Assembly: GCF_023078455.1 (NCBI RefSeq)
Contig: NZ_CP095740.1
Span: 1,290,001-1,354,000 of the forward strand
Length of the DNA stretch: 64,000 bases
Source of the DNA: Luteibacter aegosomatis
GTDB lineage: Bacteria; Pseudomonadota; Gammaproteobacteria; Xanthomonadales; Rhodanobacteraceae
Direction: 5' to 3'
Shown piece by piece: positions 17,052-25,254 of this stretch. The translations under genes were made by a program, and so were the position numbers. Below the pieces are notes generated by a model. That model worked only from the letters and a program-made list of their open reading frames with translations, did no database searches and had not been told where the DNA came from. The stretch's first letter is position 1. Each line of letters opens with the position of its first letter.

Positions 17052-20000
17052 TTGCTTTTTCTTCCTTTTTGCGCATGCGCGGAAGATAGCGAGGACGCCT
17101 TCTGGATCGTTCCCAATGGTGCAGTTGACGGTCAGTATCCTACGGCGGATGCCGCGTGCCAGGCATATTACGACGGTTACTTGATTCCTTGGTCTCAGGC
17201 GGTGAAAGTGCCCGTTGGACCATTGCAGCCCACCCAGGACTATGTGGATAGTCGGGCGCCAAACGCAAAGAGCGCACTGTGTCCCGTCGAAATTTTCTTC
17301 GCGCCCGAGCAAGGCGGACCTGTGATGGGCGGAGGCGTCGCGCGCCAGGAGTTGAACTGCAAACAAGGCGCAACATTCAATCCCAACATCGGCAAATGCC
17401 AGGCTCCCGACGAAGATCAAGACCAGAACGAGATGGGCGATCCCTCGAATCCCGCGCCGGGTGTGGTGATGACGTGTCGCGGCGATCCGGTCAACACGCC
17501 TAGCGGTAACGTTTACGAAGAGACGACGGATTACGTCGGTGGCGACGGCGAACTTGCCTTCCGCCGCTATTACAACAGTACAGACGGTAAGTGGCGTCAC
17601 AGCTACTCGGCCCGTCTTCTTTCCGATCCGATCACCACGGTCGTTACCTTCGACGACGGAAAAGGCACCGCCTATCCGATGGTCAATGGTCAGCCTTCCA
17701 TTCCGGAAGGCCACAAGGAACGATTGTCGACCCAGTACAGCCAATGGACTTACACATCGGAAGACAACACGATTCTGACCTTCGACTATCAGGGGCGGCT
17801 CAGTGGCGAGCAGACCCCTGACGGCTTAAAGCGAACCCTGACCTACACGCCTTCCGGCACATCGGGTGACACGCTCGTGACCGTGACGGGCGCGAGAGGT
17901 CGTGTGTTGACCTTCATCGAAGACGCCAACCATAACGTCAAGTCGATGACTGCGGGTGCCTATTCCGTCACCTACAGCTATAACACCGACGGCATGCTCA
18001 CGTCGGTAGCCTACAGCGGCCCCAACCTGTCGAAGACCCGCACGTATGCCTACGAGGACGCGCGGAGTCCGCACTGGCTGACCTCGGAATTCAACGAGTC
18101 CGGCGTCAAGTTCGGTTCATGGACGTATGACGATCAGGGCAGGGCGCTCGTCGCCACGCAGCCCGACTCGGCGGGCCTCACCTCGTTCAACTATACCGGT
18201 CCGAACACGGTGGAGGTCACCGGTCCGCTCGGCAACAAGGTGACCTACCAATACGAAATCAGCCATGGCGCCAAGCGTCCGGTCTCCATCGATGGCGAAC
18301 CGGCCGTCGGCTGCCCGGCGGGCAACTCCACGTTCCACTACAACGCCTCCGGCTATCCGGACACTGCCACGAGAGTCAACGGCAGTACAACGACCATCGG
18401 CTACGACAGTGGCTTCAACGAGACGTCGCGCACGGAAGCCTCCGGTACGTCGGCCCAGCGCACGACGCAGACGACGTGGGACGCCACGCTGCATCTGCCC
18501 ACCACCCGGTCCTTGCTGGACGCATCGGGTGCACTGGTCCGCAAGCAGTCGTGGCTCTACAACACGCGAGGCCAGACCGTGGCCTCTTGCGTGGCCGATC
18601 CTTCGTCGGCGAGCTATGCGTGCGCCGCCAGCGGCACGGCACCGGCGGGCGTGCGCCGCGTGGTGGATACCTACTGTGAGGCCGTCGACTCCACCGCCTG
18701 TCCCCTTGTCGGCCTGCGGAAGTCCGAAGATGGCGCGCGCACCGACGTACAGGACGTCACCACGTACGCTTATTACATGACGCCCGACGATTCCGGCTGC
18801 GCAAGCTCGGGCGCGTGCCATAAGAAGGGCGACCTTTACCAGACCACGGATGCATTGGGCCACAAGGTCACGATGCTGCGTTATGACGCGGATGGCCGCG
18901 TCACCCGCTTCAGCGACGCCAATGGCGTCATCCATGACGCCACGTACGATGCGCTCGGCCGTGTGCTGTCCCAGACGGTGAGGTCCTCGGCCGATGGAAC
19001 GCCCTCCGCCGGTGATGCGACCCGCCTGTTCGGGTACAACGACGTCGGCGATCTCGTCAGCACGACGGACGCCGACGGCGTGGTGATGACCTTCCAGTAC
19101 GATGACGCTCGTCGCCTCGTCGGTGTCACGGATGGAGCAGGCAACCGCATCCGGTACACCCTCGACGCCGGTGGTAATCGCACGAAGGAAGAATTCCTCG
19201 ATGCTTCCGGTGCCGTCCGCAAGTCGGTATCGCGTTCCTTCAATAGCCTGGGTCAACTGCTTTCGGTGCGCGATGCCCTGAATCGTACGGTCCTGTCGTT
19301 CGACGCCACCGACGGCTACGACGCCGAAGGCAACCCGCAGCACATCTCGGATGCCAAGGGCGTACAAAAGAAGAACGGCTACGACGCCCTGAGTCGTCTG
19401 GTCACCACCATCGACGACTACAACGGTACGAACACGGGGACGGCCAATGCTCAGACCGTCTCGGTGCTGGACGCCAGCGACAACGTGGCCGGCATCAGCG
19501 ATCCGTCCGGCCTGAACACCGTCTACGACCATAACGGCCTGGGCGACCTGACGGGTATCCACAGTCCAGATACCGGTACCACGACATTCACGGTGGACGC
19601 GGCAGGCAACCGGCTCACGAAGACCGATGCCAAGGGCACGGTCACGACCTATGCCTATGACGCATTGAACAGGGTGATCTCCGCGAGCTATGCGGACGCC
19701 ACCCTCAACGTGGCCTATCACTACGACGAAGCCAACTCGATCACGGGCTGCGCGGCATCGGCACCGGTCGGTCACCTCACGCGGGTGGTCGAGACGGCGG
19801 TGACCACCACCTACTGCTACGACGCGCGAGGCAACGTCATCGAGAAGCGCCAGACGCAAGGCGCTATCACGGATACGGTGGCTTACACCTATACCCTTGG
19901 CGATCGCGTCGCCACGGAGACCCGGCCGGGCGGAGCGGTGGTGTCCTATGCGCACGATGCGCTGGGACAGGTGAGCGGCGTCAGCATCACTCCGGTCGGC

Positions 20001-21497
20001 GGCGCGAGTCAGGCGGTCGCCAGCAGCATCACCTGGCTCCCCTTCGGCCCAATCCAGTCATACACCCTCGGTAACGGACAGATCGTCACCCGGACGTACG
20101 ATGCCAATTACCGGGTCACCGACATCGTCTCCCCGGCGCTGGAACTGCATTTCTCGCTCGACGAGATGGGCAACATCACCGGGGTGAGTGAGTCCAATGG
20201 CGGTACGGCCAGTTACCTGTATGACCCGCTTTATCGGCTGACGGCTGTCAATGATGCTGCGGGAACGGCGATCGAGGCTTATTCATACAACGCGACCGGA
20301 GATCGGTTGAGCAAGACGGCGCCGGGTTCTTACACGGGCAGCTACACCTACCAAGCCGGCACGCACTGGCTGGCCAGCGTGGGTACGGCGACCCTAACCT
20401 ATGATCTCAACGGCAATACGACCGGAAGCTCGATGGCCGGAACGATTTGGGGCTACACCTACAACGGTCGAAACCGAATGACTGCGGTCACGCAGAACGG
20501 CACGACCGTGGGTACCTACGTCTACAACGCCATGAATGAGCGGGTATCCAAGAGCCACGGCTCGATGACGACTCGTTTTGTCTACGATCAGGTGAGCCAG
20601 CTGGTTTCCGAGGCATCAGGGTCAACGCGACGTGAGTACATTGCTGTTGCTGGCGTCCCACTGGCCGTGGCCGATGAGGCATCGCTTGGCTTCATCACGG
20701 CGGATGGACTGGGCTCACCTCGTGCCGTCACGTCATCGACGGGAGTTGTCGTCTGGAACTGGCCGTATGCGACCAACCCATTTGGTGAGAACCGCCCGGT
20801 TTCGAGCACGGGTTACGTCCTGAACCTTCGGCTGCCGGGCCAGTACGCTGATGGGGAGGCAGGACTGAAATACAACCTCAACCGTAGCTTCGATGCGGCG
20901 ACAGGCCGATATCTCCAGAGCGACCCAATTGGTTTGGTAGCCGGAAGTAGCACGTATAGCTATGCCAAAAGCTCTCCTTTGAAATGGTTCGATCCGACTG
21001 GACTAGATGTGGCTGTAGTCGTTGACAACAATGCAGTCGACATCTTGGGGAAAAGAGCAGGCCACACGGGGCTTCTGATCGGTAACGACCAGACTGGGTG
21101 GGATTACTACGTCAAGGAAGGCATAGTAAATGGGGTTCAGGAAGATACGAAAGCTTCGTACGGTACGCTTGATGATTTTTTTGGAAGTGCCAACGGCCTC
21201 CGGTATACGAGCGGAACATTGTTTAGTACGTCATCGTCAGCTGATATAGCAATGCGATCTTGGGCTGATTCGCGGCTACACGATCCGTACAGCGCAGCAC
21301 GGAATAATTGCGCTGATTTCGTCTATGACACCCTCGAAGCGGGAAGTGTTCCCGTGTACAAGCCTCACCTGCTTCCTTCGATACCAAATGACATACTTGA
21401 TCCCAGCGGAAGTCACGTGGACTGGAACAATGTGAAGAGCAAGGGGCTATATCCGTCGCACTGGAACCCGGATACCTTCAAACAGGACTATTGGTGA
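17052..21497 (+). CDS. RHS-repeat polymorphic toxin with C-terminal papain-like domain
   Basis: 1481 aa counted from the TTG at 17052. A DUF6531-like motif (GDPVNTPSGNVYEETTDYVG) is followed by many YD/RHS repeats. These should form a shell holding the toxin. The RHS core (SFDAATGRYLQSDPIGL, ending DPTGL at about 21003) normally precedes a self-cleavage point and a variable tip. The tip (about 165 aa) has GHTGLLIG (His about 1338) and NNCADFVY (Cys about 1420). This His-before-Cys order fits circularly permuted papain-like hydrolases (YiiX/LRAT type). There is no PAAR domain. The N-terminus is hydrophobic (LLFLPFCACA) and looks like the end of a Sec signal peptide. The best start, ATG 17030 with a ribosome site, is out of frame by one T in a T8 tract (17038-17045). 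The start is therefore uncertain. A membrane immunity candidate follows after 4 bp. Composition falls toward AT in the last 500 bp, typical of swapped toxin tips. Confidence 0.85.
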   Translation: MLFLPFCACAEDSEDAFWIVPNGAVDGQYPTADAACQAYYDGYLIPWSQAVKVPVGPLQPTQDYVDSRAPNAKSALCPVEIFFAPEQGGPVMGGGVARQELNCKQGATFNPNIGKCQAPDEDQDQNEMGDPSNPAPGVVMTCRGDPVNTPSGNVYEETTDYVGGDGELAFRRYYNSTDGKWRHSYSARLLSDPITTVVTFDDGKGTAYPMVNGQPSIPEGHKERLSTQYSQWTYTSEDNTILTFDYQGRLSGEQTPDGLKRTLTYTPSGTSGDTLVTVTGARGRVLTFIEDANHNVKSMTAGAYSVTYSYNTDGMLTSVAYSGPNLSKTRTYAYEDARSPHWLTSEFNESGVKFGSWTYDDQGRALVATQPDSAGLTSFNYTGPNTVEVTGPLGNKVTYQYEISHGAKRPVSIDGEPAVGCPAGNSTFHYNASGYPDTATRVNGSTTTIGYDSGFNETSRTEASGTSAQRTTQTTWDATLHLPTTRSLLDASGALVRKQSWLYNTRGQTVASCVADPSSASYACAASGTAPAGVRRVVDTYCEAVDSTACPLVGLRKSEDGARTDVQDVTTYAYYMTPDDSGCASSGACHKKGDLYQTTDALGHKVTMLRYDADGRVTRFSDANGVIHDATYDALGRVLSQTVRSSADGTPSAGDATRLFGYNDVGDLVSTTDADGVVMTFQYDDARRLVGVTDGAGNRIRYTLDAGGNRTKEEFLDASGAVRKSVSRSFNSLGQLLSVRDALNRTVLSFDATDGYDAEGNPQHISDAKGVQKKNGYDALSRLVTTIDDYNGTNTGTANAQTVSVLDASDNVAGISDPSGLNTVYDHNGLGDLTGIHSPDTGTTTFTVDAAGNRLTKTDAKGTVTTYAYDALNRVISASYADATLNVAYHYDEANSITGCAASAPVGHLTRVVETAVTTTYCYDARGNVIEKRQTQGAITDTVAYTYTLGDRVATETRPGGAVVSYAHDALGQVSGVSITPVGGASQAVASSITWLPFGPIQSYTLGNGQIVTRTYDANYRVTDIVSPALELHFSLDEMGNITGVSESNGGTASYLYDPLYRLTAVNDAAGTAIEAYSYNATGDRLSKTAPGSYTGSYTYQAGTHWLASVGTATLTYDLNGNTTGSSMAGTIWGYTYNGRNRMTAVTQNGTTVGTYVYNAMNERVSKSHGSMTTRFVYDQVSQLVSEASGSTRREYIAVAGVPLAVADEASLGFITADGLGSPRAVTSSTGVVVWNWPYATNPFGENRPVSSTGYVLNLRLPGQYADGEAGLKYNLNRSFDAATGRYLQSDPIGLVAGSSTYSYAKSSPLKWFDPTGLDVAVVVDNNAVDILGKRAGHTGLLIGNDQTGWDYYVKEGIVNGVQEDTKASYGTLDDFFGSANGLRYTSGTLFSTSSSADIAMRSWADSRLHDPYSAARNNCADFVYDTLEAGSVPVYKPHLLPSIPNDILDPSGSHVDWNNVKSKGLYPSHWNPDTFKQDYW

Positions 21498-21501
21498 AAG
21501 C

Positions 21502-21816
21502 ATGAGCAGTAAACGGAAATTCGCGATCCTGTTTTTTGTTGTTTTCTTTGTGCACTTGGGGCTTTCTTTGTACTGGATTTTTCAGGCTATTGGATGTGGG
21601 GCATCTGCTACTTGCAGCTCATGGGTTAAAATGGCTGATTATGTAATCGGTTTTCCGATATTCGACTTTCTTCGTTTATTTAACGGAGATGGGTCGCATT
21701 CGAGTGGGGAGGCGCTGTTTGCTTTATTGCCAATAAACTCTGCTGTGGTGGCGGTCATTATCGTGTTTGCGTGGATCGGCTTTAGGCCGAAGGTTAGGCA
21801 TGGAAATAAAGTATAA
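21502..21816 (+). CDS. Candidate immunity protein, small membrane protein
   Basis: 104 aa, 4 bp after the RHS toxin stop. Hydrophobic segments are FAILFFVVFFVHLGLSLYWI (about 7-26), a shorter central one around 45-60, and AVVAVIIVFAWIGF (about 80-93). It is AT-rich and unlike the neighbouring genes in composition. I do not recognise the family. In polymorphic toxin systems the gene directly after the toxin tip is usually the cognate immunity gene, and a membrane location would suit a toxin acting on envelope or periplasmic targets. The immunity role is inferred from position only. Confidence 0.7.
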   Translation: MSSKRKFAILFFVVFFVHLGLSLYWIFQAIGCGASATCSSWVKMADYVIGFPIFDFLRLFNGDGSHSSGEALFALLPINSAVVAVIIVFAWIGFRPKVRHGNKV

Positions 21817-22123
21817 AGTAGTGGTTATGAGACGGTTGCTGCACTATCGACAAATGTGAAGTACAGCGACGGCAGCCTTTCAATCAAAGGGATTGCTTAG
21901 GTGCGAGGGCGAAGCCGAGCCTTCAGGGAGCGCCCAGTGTTTGCCGAGCGCCTCGCCATGAGCACCGGCCTGCGCCGGTGCGACGGGTTCGCCGGTTCGT
22001 TGCCATCGCCATCTGCTTACGTGTTCTTCGTCGAGCCATGACGGCGAGCACACCCGAGTCGTTGGTGGCGAGTATCCGTTTGAGCCTTAGCCGGTGCCGG
22101 TCTTAAGTCTCTATCTTCGGGTT

Positions 22124-22202
22124 GTTTACCGCTCGCCAGATCAGCGCAAGGCCTCTTTCGTGATAGTTGTCCTGAGGGTTCGCGGACAGGGTCCGCTCCC
22201 AC
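22124..22202. repeat. Composite REP-bounded element, half copy
   Basis: It matches the right half of the element at 47544-47696: loop TTTACCGCTCGCC.GATCA, inner arm GGCCTCTTTCGTGATAG, then GAGGGTTCGCGGACAGGG and the REP head (minus orientation). The left half is missing. Confidence 0.7.
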
Positions 22203-22213
22203 CCCTCCGGCTG

Positions 22214-22440
22214 CGGTTGTCCTGCTCGGACGCGAGGCGCTGGGTCCCTGCTTTCGCAGGGACGACGTGAGGGGTGGGGTATGTCGTCGCGATCTGGGAC
22301 GGGGGCGCTTTGCTTTTCTTCCGGGCGTGGAGGGGAGTCGTCGGGTGCCGTCCTCGGAGCGCTTCCGCAGGGAGCGAAGGCGGACGAGGACTTAGCGACG
22401 AGGACGGCGCACGGCGGCTCCCTCGCCTCGGTCCCCGCGG
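22214..22440 (+). repeat. Imperfect direct repeat flanking the RHS cassette, right copy
   Basis: It shares with 16114-16330 the blocks GCGCTGGGTCCCTGCTTTCG plus AGGGACGAC, GTCCTCGGAGCGCTTCCG, and GGCGGACGAGGACTTAGCGA plus CGAGG, in the same order. It then continues into the GTGCGAGGGCGAAGCC repeat. Confidence 0.6.
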
Positions 22441-22658
22441 TAGTGCGAGGGCGAAGCCGAGCCATCACGGAGCGCCCGGTGTCTGCCGACGGGATCGCTG
22501 GCGCATCGCCATCGCCATCGGCGCACGTCGGGCCGTCAACTGACCGACACCGTGACTAACTGCCGTCGAGCGTCAGCTTTCCGGCGAGATCGTGAAGACG
22601 GCTTTTCACGGCCGAAGCCAACTCCATGAATCCAAGGGGAAATCCTGCTCCGTGCGCC

Positions 22659-22676
22659 ATGGCATGCCGTTTGCTT
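22659..22676 (+). promoter_or_regulatory. Sigma-54 promoter for fliN
   Basis: ATGGCATGCCGTTTGCTT has GG (22661-22662), ten bases, then GC (22673-22674). It is nearly identical to the fliL promoter and lies 39 bp before the fliN ATG. It would keep fliNOPQR-flhBA under FleQ/RpoN control despite the island upstream. Confidence 0.7.
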
Positions 22677-22714
22677 CAAGGGCAACGACCCCTCGGCAAA
22701 CCTCCGGAACGGAC

Positions 22715-23050
22715 ATGAACGACCCGACCAGCCCTGACTTCCTCGAAGGCCAGAATGACACCGTCATGGGCCAGGCCGCCGGCCTTGGCGAGGTGAACCT
22801 CGACGTCATCCTCGACGTGCCCGTGACCATGGCGATGGAAGTGGGCCGCACCAAGATCAGCATCCGCAACCTGCTCCAGCTCAACCAGGGCTCCGTCGTG
22901 GAGCTGGATCGCGCCGCCGGCGAACCGTTGGACGTGTTCGTCAACGGCACCCTCGTCGCCCATGGCGAGGTGGTGGTGATCAACGAGAAGTTCGGCATCC
23001 GCCTCACCGACGTGATCAGCCCCGCCGAACGCGTGCGCAAGCTGCGGTGA
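22715..23050 (+). CDS. fliN: Flagellar motor switch protein FliN
   Basis: 111 aa. FliN is the C-ring protein that pairs with FliM and docks FliH-FliI at the export gate. The SpoA domain is clear (DVILDVPVTMAMEVGRTKI, then LLQLNQGSVVELDRAAGEPL and VNGTLVAHGEVVVINEKFGI). The ATG at 22715 is the natural start; the frame is open to 22592, but that would include the promoter. It overlaps fliO by the GTGA junction and opens the fliNOPQR-flhBA run. Confidence 0.97.
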   Translation: MNDPTSPDFLEGQNDTVMGQAAGLGEVNLDVILDVPVTMAMEVGRTKISIRNLLQLNQGSVVELDRAAGEPLDVFVNGTLVAHGEVVVINEKFGIRLTDVISPAERVRKLR

Positions 23051-23472
23051 TCCCCATCATGCGTCATACCCTCGCCGCCGTCGGCGGCATGCTTCCCTGC
23101 GCCCTGCTGGCGGCCCCGGTGGCCGGTGCCGCGCCGGTCGACACGGGCGCGGAGCTGGTCCGCGTGCTGGTCAGCCTGCTCGGCGTGGTGGCGCTCATCT
23201 TTTTCGTCGGCTGGATGAGCCGCCGCGCCCAGGCGCGCGTGCGCCCCGGCGGCCGCAAGATCCGTGTCGTCGAATCGATGCCGGTGGGCATCAAGGACCG
23301 GGTGATGCTCATCGAAGTCGGCGGCACGCAATTGCTGGTGGGCGCGTCGCCCACGGGTGGCCTGCGTACGCTGCACGTGCTCGATACGCCGGTGGCCGAG
23401 GACGCCACGCCGCCTCAGGCGCCCACGCTCAAGGGTTTCCGCGACGTACTCTCGCAGTGGAAGCGCCCATGA
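23047..23472 (+). CDS. fliO: Flagellar biosynthesis protein FliO
   Basis: 141 aa from the GTG at 23047, which overlaps the fliN stop; the ATG at 23059 is an alternative (137 aa). FliO assists FliP assembly in the export gate. A signal-like hydrophobic N-terminus is followed by a membrane segment (VRVLVSLLGVVALIFFVGWM) and a conserved cytoplasmic part (RVVESMPVGIKDRVMLIEVG). It is followed by fliP with an ATGA overlap. Confidence 0.92.
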   Translation: MIPIMRHTLAAVGGMLPCALLAAPVAGAAPVDTGAELVRVLVSLLGVVALIFFVGWMSRRAQARVRPGGRKIRVVESMPVGIKDRVMLIEVGGTQLLVGASPTGGLRTLHVLDTPVAEDATPPQAPTLKGFRDVLSQWKRP

Positions 23473-24212
23473 CCCGCTGGCTCGTTTTCCTCCTGCTGCT
23501 GCTCGTGCCGGTGGTGTCCTTCGCCGCCGAGCCGCAGGGCATCCCGCTGGTGAACGTGCAGCCGGGCGCGAACGGTGGCCAGCAGTGGTCGCTGTCGATC
23601 CAGGTCCTGGCGCTGATGACGGCGCTGACCGTGTTGCCGGCCATCCTGCTGATGATGACCTCGTTCACCCGCATCGTGATCGTGCTGGGTTTCCTGCGCC
23701 AGGCGCTGGGCACCAACAGCACGCCGCCGAACCAGGTGATCCTCGGCCTGTCGCTGTTCCTTACGCTGTTCGTGATGTCGCCGGTGCTGAACAAGGCCTA
23801 CGACGCGGGCGTGAAGCCGTACATGGACGGCACGATGAGCGTGCAGGACGCGCTACCGGCGGCTGCCGCCCCGTTCAAGCACTTCATGCTCGAACAGACC
23901 CGCGAACCGGATCTGCAGCTGTTCACCCGCCTGGCCGGTGACGAGCCCTATGCCGACAAGGATGCCGTCCCGTATCGCGTGGCGCTGCCCGCCTTCGTCA
24001 CCAGCGAGCTGAAGACCGCGTTCCAGATGGGCTTCCTGCTGTTCATTCCGTTCCTCATCATCGACCTGGTGGTGGCCTCGGTGCTGATGTCGATGGGCAT
24101 GATGATGGTCTCCCCGGTGATCATCTCGCTGCCGTTCAAGATCATGCTCTTCGTGCTGGTGGACGGCTGGACGCTGCTGCTGGGCACGCTGGCGGGGAGC
24201 TTCTTCCAGTGA
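23469..24212 (+). CDS. fliP: Flagellar export gate protein FliP
   Basis: 247 aa. FliP is the core subunit of the FliP5Q4R1 export gate. It has a cleavable signal sequence (about 1-20), then conserved segments LPAILLMMTSFTRIVIVLGF and RQALGTNSTPPNQVILGLSL, and a C-terminal part with AFQMGFLLFIPFLIIDLVVA and MGMMMVSPVIISLPFKIMLF. The start overlaps the fliO stop, and the stop overlaps the fliQ GTG. Confidence 0.97.
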   Translation: MTRWLVFLLLLLVPVVSFAAEPQGIPLVNVQPGANGGQQWSLSIQVLALMTALTVLPAILLMMTSFTRIVIVLGFLRQALGTNSTPPNQVILGLSLFLTLFVMSPVLNKAYDAGVKPYMDGTMSVQDALPAAAAPFKHFMLEQTREPDLQLFTRLAGDEPYADKDAVPYRVALPAFVTSELKTAFQMGFLLFIPFLIIDLVVASVLMSMGMMMVSPVIISLPFKIMLFVLVDGWTLLLGTLAGSFFQ

Positions 24213-24478
24213 CGCCGGAATCGGTCATCGCCTTCGGCCAGCAGGCCCTGCACATCGCGATGCTGGTCGGCGCGCCGCTGCTGCTCACCGCGCTGGCGGT
24301 GGGCCTCCTCGTCGGCATGATCCAGGCCGCCACGCAGATCAACGAGCAGACGCTGAGCTTCATCCCGAAGCTGATCGCCATGGCGCTGGTGATGATCATC
24401 ACCGGCCCGTGGATGCTGCGCACGCTGGTGACCTTCACCCGCGGCCTCATCGAGTCGTTGCCCCAGGCGGTGCGTTGA
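24209..24478 (+). CDS. fliQ: Flagellar export gate protein FliQ
   Basis: 89 aa, two membrane helices (ALHIAMLVGAPLLLTALAVG and LIAMALVMIITGPWMLRTLV), the full FliQ length. Conserved IQAATQINEQTLSFIPK lies between them. The start is a GTG overlapping the fliP stop, and the stop overlaps the fliR ATG, so translation is coupled through the gate genes. Confidence 0.96.
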   Translation: MTPESVIAFGQQALHIAMLVGAPLLLTALAVGLLVGMIQAATQINEQTLSFIPKLIAMALVMIITGPWMLRTLVTFTRGLIESLPQAVR

Positions 24479-25254
24479 TGCCGTTGGACATCGGCCAGCT
24501 CGAAGGGTGGGTGGGCGGTGCTTCCTGGGCGCTGGCGCGCGTGTCCGGCCTGATGCTGGTGGCGCCGGTGCTCGGCAACACGACGATTCCGATGCGCATC
24601 CGCGCCGGGCTCACCGTGGTCCTCACCATCGTGCTCGCGCCGCTGGCACCGCTGGGCATCAAGCCGCTGTCGGCCCAGGGAGTGGAAGTGCTGGCCCAGC
24701 AGGTGCTGATCGGCGCCGCGCTCGGCTTCGTGCTCAAGCTGATCTTCGAGGCCGTGTCGTACGCCGGGCAGTTCGTGTCGCAGGCGATGAGCCTGGGTTT
24801 CGCCGAGGTGGTCAACCCGAGCCTCGGCGGCAGCGTGCCGGTGCTCAGCCAGTTCTACATGATGCTGGTGACCCTGCTGTTCCTCGTCATGAACGGCCAC
24901 CTGCAACTGATCGACCTGCTCGCCGACAGCTTCCGCACGCTGCCGGTGGGGACCGACGGCATCGGTGCCGACGGCCTGTGGGGCGTACTCACCTTCGCCA
25001 CCCATCTGTTCTCCGGCGCCGTGCGCGTGGCGCTTCCCGCGCTTACCGCGCTGCTGGTGGTCAACTTCGGCTTCGGCGCGATCAGCCGCTCGGCGCCGTC
25101 GATGAACCTGTTCGCGGTGGGTTTCCCGATCACCATCTGCCTGGGCATGGTCGCCGTCTGGCTCGCGTTGCGCGGCCTCCCGGGGGCCTTCGATGCGCTG
25201 CAGACCGCCGCGTGGGAGACCATGCGCCAACTCGTCGGAGGTAGCCGGCCGTGA
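24478..25254 (+). CDS. fliR: Flagellar export gate protein FliR
   Basis: 258 aa, about six membrane segments. FliR closes the FliPQR helical assembly. Family motifs include APVLGNTTIPMRIRAGLTVV, then SYAGQFVSQAMSLGFAEVVN and LTALLVVNFGFGAISRSAPS. The ATG at 24478 overlaps the fliQ stop. An in-frame start at 24409 lies inside fliQ and is rejected. A GTGA overlap leads into flhB. Confidence 0.96.
   Translation: MPLDIGQLEGWVGGASWALARVSGLMLVAPVLGNTTIPMRIRAGLTVVLTIVLAPLAPLGIKPLSAQGVEVLAQQVLIGAALGFVLKLIFEAVSYAGQFVSQAMSLGFAEVVNPSLGGSVPVLSQFYMMLVTLLFLVMNGHLQLIDLLADSFRTLPVGTDGIGADGLWGVLTFATHLFSGAVRVALPALTALLVVNFGFGAISRSAPSMNLFAVGFPITICLGMVAVWLALRGLPGAFDALQTAAWETMRQLVGGSRP

Larger units (their letters stand above)
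21817..22658. other. Non-coding remainder of the island
   Basis: About 840 bp without a convincing gene. It holds a 25-codon open remnant directly after the immunity gene (21817-21900), two copies of a 40-bp repeat starting GTGCGAGGGCGAAGCCGAGC (21901 and 22443), half of the composite REP element (22124-22202), and the right copy of the direct repeat that flanks the RHS cassette. Confidence 0.5.

Noticed and set aside
16867..17184. 105-codon plus-strand frame and an 87-codon minus-strand frame in the AT-rich RHS leader
   Set aside because: They overlap the RHS start and have low-complexity Phe- or Lys-rich translations that reflect the T-tracts.
13998..22714. Prophage or insertion sequence as the origin of the fliM-fliN island
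   Set aside because: No integrase, transposase, phage structural gene or attachment site was seen; only repeats and RHS-related genes.
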